Shown here: one piece after another, positions 49,817 through 58,173 of the stretch
How positions within the stretch are numbered: position 1 is the first letter of the stretch
Layout: each line of letters opens with the position of its first letter
Origin: Kitasatospora sp. MAA4
GTDB taxonomy: Bacteria; Actinomycetota; Actinomycetes; Streptomycetales; Streptomycetaceae
Direction of reading: 5' to 3'
Assembly (NCBI RefSeq): GCF_029893355.1
Contig: NZ_JARZAI010000008.1
Coordinates: forward strand, 62,001 to 126,000
Length of the DNA: 64,000 nt
The notes under the pieces: generated by a model
The model's database searches: none
What the model saw: only the letters and a program-made list of their open reading frames with translations
Told to the model about the DNA's origin: nothing
Translations under genes and position numbers: made by a program

Positions 49817-50266
49817 ATGGCCGATACGGCGCAGACCTTCGAACTGGCTTCCGTGTTCGACACCGTGGACCCGGTCACCGGGCCCGGTTTCGCGCCGGAC
49901 CGGCCGCGGATCGAGGACTTCGACGAACGCGCCGCCCTGCTGGCCTATCTGCGGGCCGGCGAGGCCGTGCTGATGACGCCGATGATGATGGACGACGTGG
50001 TCGAGCCGTCCCGGGTGGCCGCCGTCCCGATGACCTACCGCACCGACAGCTCCTGGATCTGGACCGACACCGTCATCTACTACCTGGACCGCTACGGCCT
50101 CGCGCCCGAGCCGGGCCTGCTGGCGCACGTCCGCGCACGGTGCGCCGCGGGTGCCGTCCCGAGCGCGGACGAGGCCGTCCTGGAACGGGCGGTGGCGTTC
50201 GTCCTCACCCCGCCGGAGGAGGAGGCCGAGCTGGTCTGGAGCGTGGGCGGGTCCGACGCCGCGTAG
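49817..50266 (+). CDS. Small acidic hypothetical protein of the T7SS regulon
   Basis: A 149-aa acidic protein of unknown family. It has a motif-rich N-terminus (FELASVFDTVDPVTG, DERAALLAYLRAGEAVLMT) and SWIWTDTVIYYLDRYGLAPE in the middle, the latter like a small alpha/beta domain found in immunity-type or chaperone-type proteins. No signal peptide or membrane helix. ATG 49817 has AGGAG 8 nt upstream. Membership in the T7SS is inferred from its promoter and from the following gene, 107 nt downstream, which has its own copy of the motif. An immunity or chaperone role is possible but unproven. Confidence 0.72.
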   Translation: MADTAQTFELASVFDTVDPVTGPGFAPDRPRIEDFDERAALLAYLRAGEAVLMTPMMMDDVVEPSRVAAVPMTYRTDSSWIWTDTVIYYLDRYGLAPEPGLLAHVRARCAAGAVPSADEAVLERAVAFVLTPPEEEAELVWSVGGSDAA

Positions 50267-50294
50267 CAGTCGCGGAAGAGTCGCGCGGGACCGT

Positions 50295-50321
50295 TGAACC
50301 CTGCGGGCCGCGCCGTCCGTC
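50295..50321 (+). promoter_or_regulatory. T7SS-type promoter, copy F (TGAAC-N17-CCGTC)
   Basis: TGAAC at 50295-50299, CCGTC at 50317-50321, 51 nt upstream of the GTG at 50373. It would drive the three-gene unit ending with the mycosin gene. Confidence 0.76.
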
Positions 50322-50372
50322 ACATCGGGTGGATGCGTTCGTTGACGGTCGTCGAAGGGCCAGGGAACCAGG

Positions 50373-51761
50373 GTGGGTAAGGACCGGTACGGCAAGAGCG
50401 GACGATCGGGCGAATCGGAGGGCGCGGGTCTCGGGTACCAGCTGCCTGCGCTCGCCTGGGCCGCGGAGGAACTGGAAGCACCGGAACCGGAGTTGGAGTC
50501 GGAGACGGCGCCCGAGCAGTCGCCCGAGAAGTCGCCCGAGCCCGCCGCTGAGCTGGTGCCCGAAATCGCCGGAGAAGCGGCCCCCGAGGGTGACGCCGAC
50601 ACCGACGGCGAGCCCAAGGCCCCCGCCTTCGCCGCCACCGACGGCCTCGCCGCCGCGACCGCCGCGTCGGCCCAGGCGACCGCCTCAACCCGGCCCGGCC
50701 GGATCTCCAAGCCGATGATCGCCGCCGCCGCGACCGCCGGCGTCGTGCTGATCGGTCTCCCGCTGGTCCTCTCCCACCTCGGTGGCGGCGGCGCGCCCGG
50801 CGGCCCCAGCGCCGGGGCTCCGCCCGGCTACACCCAGCAGAGCGGCGGCGGCGACGGCTTCGTCCCCAAGGCCGACGCGCACGGCGACATCGGTCCCGGC
50901 GGGCCGCAGGCCCCGGGCCAGCCCCCGCAGGGCGGCACGGGCGGCGCGGGCGGCAACGCAGGCGGCGCACCGGGCGCCGCCCCGATCGCGGCGGCGGGAG
51001 CCGCGGGCGCGGGGACGGCCCTGGCACCGGTCGGCAGCGGCTCGGGCGGCGGCACCAACGCCAACGCCGGCGGAGCGGGCGCCCCCCAGCAGCAGGGCCA
51101 GTCCCAGTCCCAGCCGCAGCCCAACGGGCAGCCCCAGCAGCCGGGCCAACCGCAGCCGCAGCCCCAGCCGCAGACCCAGCCCAACACGCAGACCCAGCCC
51201 CAGCAGCCCGCGCCGCCCCCCGCGCCGACCAAGGCCGCGCCCCCGCCCGCGCCCAGCTACTCGGGTGTGGCCGGTCCGTTCTGCGCCAACAGCGGCACCA
51301 CCTTCCAGCAGAACGGCTGGTTCGACCAGGGCCAGGCCGGCTGGGTCACCAACTCCGGCAACAGCGGCTGCGGCGGCAGGTTCAACTCGATGCCGATGTC
51401 GGGCGCGTCCGGGAAGGACTCCGGCAACTCGGTGGTCTGGACGTTCAGTACCGGCGCGGTCAGCAGCGGCAGCTGCACGCTGTCGGTCTACGTCCCGAGC
51501 AACTCCGACATCAAGGCGGTCGGCGGCGCTCCGGCGTACTACACCGTGCAGACCGGCAGCAGCCCGGGCAGCGGCACCATCGGGTCGTTCACCGTCAACC
51601 AGGTGGGCAACCGCGGCGAGTGGGTGGACGCCGGGACGTACCCGGTGAGCAACGGCCGGATCGGCGTGATGCTGCACGACCGCGGTCAGGACTGGACGAA
51701 CACCGCCAAGACGTACGCCCACCTCGCCGCCGCGGCCGTCAAGGCGGACTGCACGGGCTGA
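50373..51761 (+). CDS. Membrane-anchored protein with Gln/Pro-rich stalk and exported C-terminal domain
   Basis: A 462-aa type II membrane protein. The cytoplasmic N-terminus is acidic (ESETAPEQSPEKSPEPAAE). One helix, MIAAAATAGVVLIGLPLVL, lies near residues 113-131. An extended stalk follows with Gly/Ala/Pro and QPQPQPQTQPNTQTQPQQP. The last 165 residues form a Cys-containing beta-rich domain (FCANSGTTFQQNGWF, GCGGRFNSMPMS, CTLSVYVPSNSD, WVDAGTYPVSNGRIGVML) similar to golvesin/carbohydrate-binding-like beta sandwiches. It may anchor the T7SS to the cell wall or act as substrate-binding accessory. First gene after promoter copy F; the beta-helix/AAA gene follows 48 nt later. Confidence 0.76.
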   Translation: MGKDRYGKSGRSGESEGAGLGYQLPALAWAAEELEAPEPELESETAPEQSPEKSPEPAAELVPEIAGEAAPEGDADTDGEPKAPAFAATDGLAAATAASAQATASTRPGRISKPMIAAAATAGVVLIGLPLVLSHLGGGGAPGGPSAGAPPGYTQQSGGGDGFVPKADAHGDIGPGGPQAPGQPPQGGTGGAGGNAGGAPGAAPIAAAGAAGAGTALAPVGSGSGGGTNANAGGAGAPQQQGQSQSQPQPNGQPQQPGQPQPQPQPQTQPNTQTQPQQPAPPPAPTKAAPPPAPSYSGVAGPFCANSGTTFQQNGWFDQGQAGWVTNSGNSGCGGRFNSMPMSGASGKDSGNSVVWTFSTGAVSSGSCTLSVYVPSNSDIKAVGGAPAYYTVQTGSSPGSGTIGSFTVNQVGNRGEWVDAGTYPVSNGRIGVMLHDRGQDWTNTAKTYAHLAAAAVKADCTG

Positions 51762-51809
51762 GAGCGCCCGAGCCCAACCGCCAGATGAACGACGAAGGAG
51801 ACAACGAGC

Positions 51810-54800
51810 ATGACGCGCCATGTGCTGACGGTGTGTGCGGAGCAGCGGGACGGCGGCTACCGCACGATCGGCGACGCCCTGGAGGCGGCGCGCAGCGGTG
51901 CGGTGATCAGCGTCCGGCCGGGCCGCTACGAGGAGAACCTGGTGATCACCAAGATGGTGACCATCACGGCCGAGGACGTCCGCGGCAGCGTGCGGATCGC
52001 GCCCCGGCGCGGCGCGGTGATCCAGGTGGTCGCCGAGGCGGTGCAGCTGACCGGCCTGGTGCTCCAGGGGCAGGACGACGACCTGCCGACCGTCGACGTC
52101 CCGCGCGGGCAGGCGGCGCTGGAGGACTGCGAGGTGATCGGCAACTCCTGGACGGCCGTACTGACGCGCCAGCAGGGGGCGTTGGCGATGCGCGGCTGCC
52201 GGGTGGTCAACCCGGCGGGGGCCGGCATCGTGGAGACCTCGACCGGCTCCAGCGTGATCGAGGACTGCGTGATCGAGCACCTCGGCACCTCCGCCGTGGT
52301 GATCGGTGAGCGGGCCAACCCGGTGGTGCGCAACTGCGTGATGCGCGACGCGCGGGGCAACGGCGTCTGCGCCAACGGCGAGGCGCGCGGGGTGATCGAG
52401 GACTGCGAGATCTCGGCCACCGACAAGCCCGCCATCGCGCTGGAGGAGAACTGCACGACCCGCGTTCTGCGCACGGCCGTGCGCGACACCTCGGTCGGGG
52501 TCTACCTCAGCTCCTCCGCCCGGGTGGTGCTGGAGGACTGCACGGTCACCGGCACCCAGGGCCACGCCGTGGTGCTGGCCGGCGGCACCGACCCGGCGCT
52601 GCGCCGCTGCCGCACCGCGCGCAGCGCCGGGCACGGCATCCACGTCGGCGGCCGGTCCCGGGGCACCTTCGAGGAGTGCGAGGTCAGTGGGGCCGACGGC
52701 ACCGGAATCTGGGTGGGGGAGTCGTCCGGGCCCTCGCTGACCCGGACCGCGGTGCGGGACTGCGGGGACGTCGGCGTCGAGCTGGTCGGCGAGTGCTCGG
52801 CCGAGTTCGACCGGCTGGAGATCCGCGACGTGGCCGGGCCCGGGGTGAGCATCCGGGAGGGCGCCAACCCGCTGCTGCGCCGGCTGAACGTGATCGACGT
52901 GCGCGGGCACGGCGTCGAGGTGCTGACCGACGGGCGGGGCCGGGTGGAGGCGTCCGAGATCACCTCGGCGGGCCGGGCGGGCGTGCGGATCGAGGACGGC
53001 GGCAACACCTACCTGGGCTCCACGACGGTACGCGGCTCCGCCGGCCCCGGCGTCTCGGCCGGCCCGGCGGGGATCGGCTCGCTGCGCGACTGCGACGTGA
53101 TCGACTCCGGCGCGGACGGCCTGCTGGCCGAGGACGGCGGCGAGTTGACCGCCACCAGGTCGCGGGTGCGGGGCAGCCGCCGGCACGGCGCGATGCTCGC
53201 GGCGGGCAGCCGGGCCGGCCTGAACGCCTGCGAACTGCTCGACAACACCCTGGACGGCATCCGGATCGAGTCCACCGAGCCGGTCCGGATCACCGACTGC
53301 GTGGTGACCGGCAACCGGGGGGCCGGGCTCCGGCAGACCAAGCCCAGCAACCGCCTCGCGGTGGAGAACCTGACCAGCCTGGAGAACGTCAGCGCCGACA
53401 CGTACGGCAGTGCGAGCGCGCACAGCGCCCTGGCCACCGGGTCCGGCCGCCTCGACGAGACCGGCGGGGCGTTCGAGCCGGGCGGCGAGGACGGTTCGGC
53501 GGGCGGGACGCAGGAGGTCCAGCCGGTCCAGGAGCCCGAAGGGCCGCTGGCGGTGCTGGACTCGCTGGTCGGCCTGGCCGGCGTCAAGGAGCAGGTGGCC
53601 ACCCTGGTCAACCTCAACAAGCTGGCCAAGCGCCGCGAGCAGGCCGGCATGCCGTCCCTCCCGATGAGCCGCCACCTGATCTTCGCCGGGCCGCCCGGCA
53701 CCGGTAAGACCACCGTCGCCCGGCTCTACGGCGCCATCCTCGCCGAGCTCGGCGTGCTGCGCAGCGGCCATCTCACCGAGGTGGCCCGGGCCGACCTGGT
53801 GGCCGCGATCGTCGGCGGCACGGCGATCAAGACCACCGAGGTCTTCAAGGAGGCGCTCGGCGGTGTGCTCTTCATCGACGAGGCGTACGCGCTGTCGGCG
53901 GGCGGCGGCGGGAACGGCCCGGACTTCGGCCGGGAGGCGATCGACACGCTGGTCAAGCTGATGGAGGACCACCGCGACGACATCGTGGTCATCGTGGCCG
54001 GCTACTCCCAGGAGATGCAGGACTTCCTGGCCTCCAACCCGGGCCTGGCCTCGCGCTTCAGCCGGACCGTCGAGTTCTGCAACTACGAGGTGGACGAGCT
54101 GACCACCATCGTGGAGCGGGCGGCCGGCGCGCACGGCTACGAACTGGCCGAGCACACCCGCGAGACGCTCTCCGTCCTCTTCGAACGGATGCCCAAGGGC
54201 GCCGACTTCGGCAACGGCCGGGCGGCGCGCAAGGTCTTCGAGGAGATGGTGGACCGGCAGGCCTCCCGGCTCGCGCTGCTCTCGGAGGTGGGCGACGCGG
54301 ACCTCGCGCAGCTCGTCCCGCTGGACGTCGGCGCCGAGGCCGCGGCGGCGGTGGCGGCCGCGCTCGCACAGGAGGCGGGCGGGGAGCCGGTCCCGGCGAG
54401 CACCGAACTGCTGGACCAGCTGCGGGCGATGGTCGGCCTGCCGGCCGCCAAGGAGCAGGTGGAGGACCTGGTCAACCTGATCAAGCAGGTCCGCCGCCGC
54501 GAGGAGGCCGGCCTGCCGACCGCCAAGATTAGCCACCATCTGGTCTTCGCCGGGCCGCCCGGTACCGGTAAGACCACCGTCGCCCGTCTCTACGGCGAAC
54601 TGCTCTCCGAGCTGGGCGTGTTGAGCGGCGGCCAGCTGATCGAGACGGCCCGCGCCGACCTGGTCGGCCGATTCGTCGGCCACACCGCGCAGCTCACCAA
54701 GGAGGCCTTCGAACGGGCCCGCGGCGGTGTGCTGTTCATCGACGAGGCGTACACCCTCACCCCGCGCGGTGGCAGCGGCAACGACTTCGGCCAGGAGGCC

Positions 54801-55220
54801 GTGGACACGCTGATGAAGCTGATGGAGGACCACCGCGACGAGGTCGTGGTGATCGTGGCCGGCTACCAGGAGGAGATGCAGGGCTTCCTGGCCTCCAACC
54901 CCGGTCTGGCCTCGCGGTTCTCCCGCGAGATCGCCTTCGAGCACTACACGGACGACGAGTTGACCACCATCGTGCGGCTCCAGGCCGAGACGGCCGGCTA
55001 CGTCTGCGCGCCCGAGACGCTGGAGGCGCTGCACGCGCTCTTCGGGTCCGTGCCCCGGGACCGGGCCTTCGGCAACGGCCGGTTCGCCCGGCAGACCCTG
55101 GAGTCGATGGTCACCCGGCAGGCCGGACGGCTCAGCCGACTGGAGATCGACGACCTCGCCGAGCTCAGCCTGCTGCTCCCGCAGGACATCCCGGCGCACC
55201 GGGTGGGGAGTTCGGCATGA
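51810..55220 (+). CDS. Parallel beta-helix protein fused to two EccA-like AAA+ ATPase domains
   Basis: A 1136-aa protein. Residues about 15-520 are a right-handed parallel beta-helix: repeated short units such as VIEDCVIEHLGTSAVVIG, VVRNCVMRDARGNGVC and LRRLNVIDVRGHGVEV. Two CbxX/CfqX-type AAA+ domains follow (about 570-840 and 860-1130), each with Walker A FAGPPGTGKTTVARLYG and Walker B GGVLFIDEAYALS or AYTLT, and sensor VIVAGY with SRFSR arginine fingers. Mycobacterial EccA has a TPR domain before one AAA+ domain; here a beta-helix takes the place of the TPR region. Presumed cytosolic chaperone-like ATPase for T7SS substrates. Its stop overlaps the mycosin start as ATGA. Confidence 0.9.
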   Translation: MTRHVLTVCAEQRDGGYRTIGDALEAARSGAVISVRPGRYEENLVITKMVTITAEDVRGSVRIAPRRGAVIQVVAEAVQLTGLVLQGQDDDLPTVDVPRGQAALEDCEVIGNSWTAVLTRQQGALAMRGCRVVNPAGAGIVETSTGSSVIEDCVIEHLGTSAVVIGERANPVVRNCVMRDARGNGVCANGEARGVIEDCEISATDKPAIALEENCTTRVLRTAVRDTSVGVYLSSSARVVLEDCTVTGTQGHAVVLAGGTDPALRRCRTARSAGHGIHVGGRSRGTFEECEVSGADGTGIWVGESSGPSLTRTAVRDCGDVGVELVGECSAEFDRLEIRDVAGPGVSIREGANPLLRRLNVIDVRGHGVEVLTDGRGRVEASEITSAGRAGVRIEDGGNTYLGSTTVRGSAGPGVSAGPAGIGSLRDCDVIDSGADGLLAEDGGELTATRSRVRGSRRHGAMLAAGSRAGLNACELLDNTLDGIRIESTEPVRITDCVVTGNRGAGLRQTKPSNRLAVENLTSLENVSADTYGSASAHSALATGSGRLDETGGAFEPGGEDGSAGGTQEVQPVQEPEGPLAVLDSLVGLAGVKEQVATLVNLNKLAKRREQAGMPSLPMSRHLIFAGPPGTGKTTVARLYGAILAELGVLRSGHLTEVARADLVAAIVGGTAIKTTEVFKEALGGVLFIDEAYALSAGGGGNGPDFGREAIDTLVKLMEDHRDDIVVIVAGYSQEMQDFLASNPGLASRFSRTVEFCNYEVDELTTIVERAAGAHGYELAEHTRETLSVLFERMPKGADFGNGRAARKVFEEMVDRQASRLALLSEVGDADLAQLVPLDVGAEAAAAVAAALAQEAGGEPVPASTELLDQLRAMVGLPAAKEQVEDLVNLIKQVRRREEAGLPTAKISHHLVFAGPPGTGKTTVARLYGELLSELGVLSGGQLIETARADLVGRFVGHTAQLTKEAFERARGGVLFIDEAYTLTPRGGSGNDFGQEAVDTLMKLMEDHRDEVVVIVAGYQEEMQGFLASNPGLASRFSREIAFEHYTDDELTTIVRLQAETAGYVCAPETLEALHALFGSVPRDRAFGNGRFARQTLESMVTRQAGRLSRLEIDDLAELSLLLPQDIPAHRVGSSA

Positions 55221-56485
55221 CCCCCCGTGCCACCTCGGCGGCGCTCGCCGCACTCCTGCTGGTGCCGCTCGCCCCGGGCGTCGCCCTCGCCGACACGCCC
55301 ACGCCGAGCGCAGTTGCGTCAGCCGGCGCCGAGCCGTCCTCGCTGCCGAGCATCGCGCAGACCAACCCCGGTTTCCAGCAGCAGGGTTGCGTGCACTCCT
55401 CGGCCCGCACCACCGACCGCACCCCGTGGGCGCAGACCTTCCTGCGCCCGGACGCGGCCTGGCCGCTCAGCCAGGGCGCCGGGGTGACGGTGGCCGTGCT
55501 GGGATCGGGAGTTGACGGTACGTCAGGCGTGCTCGGCGGCCGACTGGCGCTCGGCCCACGGGAGTACGGCCCGGGGGACTCGGGCCGCGACTGCGTGGGC
55601 CACGGCACCTTCCTGGCCGGACTGATCGCCGCCGGGCGGCAGGACGGCCTCGGCTTCGCCGGCGTCGCGCCCGGGGCCCGGATCCTCGCCGTCGCCGTCA
55701 CCGACGACGTCGGGAACACCGCCGTCGACCAGGTCTCCCGCGGGATCCGCGCGGCCGCCGACGCGGGCGCCCGGGTGATCGACCTCGCGGTGCCGCTCCC
55801 GGCCGGGAACGCCGACCTGAGCAGCGCGCTGCACTACGCCGACGGCAAGGGCGCGCTGGTGATCGCGCCGTCCGTACCGGACCCGAGCGGCTCGGCCGCC
55901 GGCGCGGCGTCGGCCGCCCAGCCGCCGACGGACCCGGACGTCCTGGCGGTCGGCGACCTCGGTCCGGGCGGCAGCCCGCCGTCGTCCCCGTCTCCCTCCC
56001 CGTCCGCCGCTCCCGCCCCGCGGGTCGACCTGACGGCCCCCGGCGACGCGGTGATGAGCGTCGGCCCGGGCGGCGTCGGCTACTTCACCGGCTCGGGACC
56101 GAGCTTTGCCGCCGCCTTCGTGGCCGGCACGGCCGCGCTGGTGCTCGGCTACCGCCCCGACCTGACGAGGGAGCAGCTGCTCCACCGACTGGAGGCCACC
56201 GCCTACCACCCCGGCACGGCGCTGCCCGACCCGCAACTCGGCTACGGCACAGTCGACCCGGTCGCCGCCGTCTCCGCAGTCCTCCCCGAGGAACACGCCC
56301 CCGCCACCCCGCATCCGCAACCCCCCACCGGCTCAACGGCGATGCCTCCGGCCCCGCCGCAACCCGCAGCCCGCCAGGCCGCCGCCGTCGCTGGCGGCGC
56401 CCTGGGCATGGCCCTCCTGGTCGGCTGCGCAGCCGTGGTCCTCCCCCGAGGCCGCCGCCGCAACTGGCGCCCGGGCGCCTCGTAG
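55217..56485 (+). CDS. mycP: Mycosin (MycP), subtilisin-like T7SS protein with altered catalytic residues
   Basis: A 422-aa mycosin: signal peptide (ALAALLLVPLAPGVALADT), subtilisin-like domain, Pro-rich linker, and C-terminal transmembrane anchor (AAAVAGGALGMALLVGCAAVVL) ending with basic residues. The catalytic His (H129, CVGHGTFLAG) and Ser (S296, SGPSFAAAFVAGTAAL) are present. The Asp position of the VAV-D-SG motif is Gly (G96 in VAVLGSGVD), and the oxyanion Asn region reads LVIAPSVPDPS without Asn. Proteolysis is therefore doubtful. Known mycosins also have a structural role in the membrane complex that does not need the active site, which this protein may retain. Translationally coupled to the preceding ATPase. 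Confidence 0.9.
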   Translation: MTPRATSAALAALLLVPLAPGVALADTPTPSAVASAGAEPSSLPSIAQTNPGFQQQGCVHSSARTTDRTPWAQTFLRPDAAWPLSQGAGVTVAVLGSGVDGTSGVLGGRLALGPREYGPGDSGRDCVGHGTFLAGLIAAGRQDGLGFAGVAPGARILAVAVTDDVGNTAVDQVSRGIRAAADAGARVIDLAVPLPAGNADLSSALHYADGKGALVIAPSVPDPSGSAAGAASAAQPPTDPDVLAVGDLGPGGSPPSSPSPSPSAAPAPRVDLTAPGDAVMSVGPGGVGYFTGSGPSFAAAFVAGTAALVLGYRPDLTREQLLHRLEATAYHPGTALPDPQLGYGTVDPVAAVSAVLPEEHAPATPHPQPPTGSTAMPPAPPQPAARQAAAVAGGALGMALLVGCAAVVLPRGRRRNWRPGAS

Positions 56486-56651
56486 CGCTTCGCCTGCGCG
56501 GGTACGACGCCCAGCTCGGCCGGCTGCACGCCGCGACCGAGGTGTCCGGCCGCACCCGTACGACGGCGAGCCGCCGATGCTGCCGCACGGCCGGGCGGTG
56601 GGCGAGGCGGTGGCAGCGGTGCCGGCCGTCGCCTCGCCGTACGCGGGGTAG
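56486..56651 (+). pseudogene. Possible frameshifted gene remnant
   Basis: Two adjoining frames carry coding-like sequence: ALRLRGYDAQLGRLHAATEV in one, then PYDGEPPMLPHGRAVGEAV and a stop near 56651 in another. The break lies near 56550. No start codon or ribosome site is seen. I do not recognise the family; it may be the tail of a lost gene next to mycP, where other loci carry eccE, but similarity to EccE could not be established. Confidence 0.3.
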
Positions 56652-56666
56652 ACCGACCGGGACCGG

Positions 56667-57923
56667 TCAGCCGAGCGGCGGGGGCCAGCTGCCGGTGCCC
56701 AGTTGGGCGCGGACCATGTCCTGGCCGACCAGGGCGGCGAGGTCCAGGCAGGCGCGGCGGGTCCTGGGGCGCAGGCGGGCGGGCTCCAGCTCGGTGCCGG
56801 TGGCCAGGCGGTCGTCGAACGGGAGCACCACCACGCCCCGGCAGCGGGCCGCGAAGTGGGCCGCCAACTCGTCCGTGCCGACCCGCCGTCCACCGCTACC
56901 GCGGGCGGCGCCGGAGACCACGGTGATCGCGCGCAGCGCCAGCTCGCCGTAGCCGTTCGCCACCAGCCCGTCCAGGACGCGGCTCGCGCTGTCGGCGCCG
57001 TCCAGGCTGGTGCCGGCGGTGACCACCACCTGGTCGGCGACGTCCAGTACGCCGTGCAGGGCCTGCGGGGGCAGGCCGGCGCCGCAGTCGGTGAGGATCA
57101 CGGGGTACTGCGTGCTCAGCAGGCCGATCACCTGCTGATAGGCGCGGGGGTCGAGCGGTGCGTCGCCGTCCGGCGCGGGGTGGGCCAGGATCTCCAGGCC
57201 GCTCGCGTTCTGTGCGGTGAAGCGGCGGATGTCCCGGTGGCCGGTGATCGAGGGCGCGGCGGCGAGCAGGTCGGCGAGGGTGGCGGTGCTGAGGTCGCGG
57301 GTGCGCAGGCCGAGCGCGCCGGGGGAGGGGGCGGCCGGGGCGGCGTCGACGGCGATCACCCGGTCGGGGCGCTCGGCAGCGAGCGTCGAGCCCAGCGCCA
57401 GGGTGGCGGAAGTGGTGCCGATGCCGCCGGTCAGGGCGATCACCGCGATCCGGTAGCACCGGCTGAGCGGCGTGCGGACGGCGGCCAGCTTCCGCAGCCG
57501 CTCCTGCTCGCCACCGCCGCCGAGCCCGCCGAGCCCGCCGAGCCCGCCGAGCCCGCCGAGCCCGCGGAGCCGCCCGAGCGGAGCGCGCTGCGCCGGACGG
57601 CGCAGCAGGCGCTCGGGGCTGAGCTCGACGGCGGCGGCCAGGCCGAGCGGACTGCGCGGCGGCGCCACCGGCGCGAGCGGCGCGGGAGGTACGGGCGGGG
57701 CCGGCGCCGCCTCCGGAGTCGTCCGGCAGCTCACCGGACGCGCCTCCGGCGGCACCAGGACCGTGCCGAGCGCGTCCAGCGGCTCGGTCCAGTCGGGCCT
57801 GGGAAGCGTGGTCGGCGCCACCGCGGGCGACCGGTCGACGGGGGTGTAGTCCGGGGCGAGGCCCCAGTCGGCCTCCGGGTCCAATCGCTGCACGGTCGCT
57901 GCTCCGCCGCCTGCGCCTGCCAT
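56667..57923 (-). CDS. EspI/ParA-like P-loop protein with degenerate Walker A
   Basis: A 418-aa protein. The first 150 residues are Pro-rich and disordered, with LRGLGGLGGLGGLGG near the middle, as in EspI-type T7SS proteins. The remainder is a MinD/ParA fold: VIALTGGIGTTSATLALGS, VIAVDAAPAAPSPGALGL, YPVILTDCGAGLPPQAL, VVTAGTSLDGADSASRVLDGL. The deviant Walker A KGGxGKT reads TGGIGTT, so both lysines (positions 165 and 170) are Thr; ATP hydrolysis is unlikely. Its N-terminus follows AGGAGG and promoter copy G. In mycobacteria EspI lowers ESX-1 activity when ATP is scarce; a regulatory role is possible here. Confidence 0.82.
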   Translation of the reverse strand: MAGAGGGAATVQRLDPEADWGLAPDYTPVDRSPAVAPTTLPRPDWTEPLDALGTVLVPPEARPVSCRTTPEAAPAPPVPPAPLAPVAPPRSPLGLAAAVELSPERLLRRPAQRAPLGRLRGLGGLGGLGGLGGLGGGGEQERLRKLAAVRTPLSRCYRIAVIALTGGIGTTSATLALGSTLAAERPDRVIAVDAAPAAPSPGALGLRTRDLSTATLADLLAAAPSITGHRDIRRFTAQNASGLEILAHPAPDGDAPLDPRAYQQVIGLLSTQYPVILTDCGAGLPPQALHGVLDVADQVVVTAGTSLDGADSASRVLDGLVANGYGELALRAITVVSGAARGSGGRRVGTDELAAHFAARCRGVVVLPFDDRLATGTELEPARLRPRTRRACLDLAALVGQDMVRAQLGTGSWPPPLG

Positions 57924-57962
57924 CTGCTGCCTCCTGTCGCCGCCCCGTCGTCCAGTCAGCTG

Positions 57963-57989
57963 AACGGCTGCGGCAGGGGGTGGCGTTCA
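57963..57989 (-). promoter_or_regulatory. T7SS-type promoter, copy G (TGAAC-N17-CCGTT)
   Basis: Minus-strand TGAAC at 57989-57985 and CCGTT at 57967-57963, 39 nt before the start of the P-loop gene. Confidence 0.7.
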
Positions 57990-58173
57990 GCTCGGCCGCT
58001 GCCCGCCACAGCGGCCCTGGTTCGTGACCGGGGGGTGAACCCGTGGGCCGCCGGACACGTTCTACCCGTAGCGGCCCTCGTCCGAGCGGTGGCCGGTGGT
58101 CGGACGGCAGCACGGCATGGAGACGGGTGGTCAGGGGTGGGCTCGGCGTGGACGTCGGACCGGGGCGGCAGAC

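Noticed and set aside
57520..57570. Tandem 9-bp repeat (GAGCCCGCC) as regulatory element
   Set aside because: It lies inside the P-loop gene and encodes the GLGGLGG linker; low-complexity coding sequence explains it.
58036..58060. Possible ninth T7SS-type promoter before the gene at 58174
   Set aside because: TGAAC is present, but CCGT is not found at the 17-nt spacing; only ACGT at 16 nt, too weak to include.
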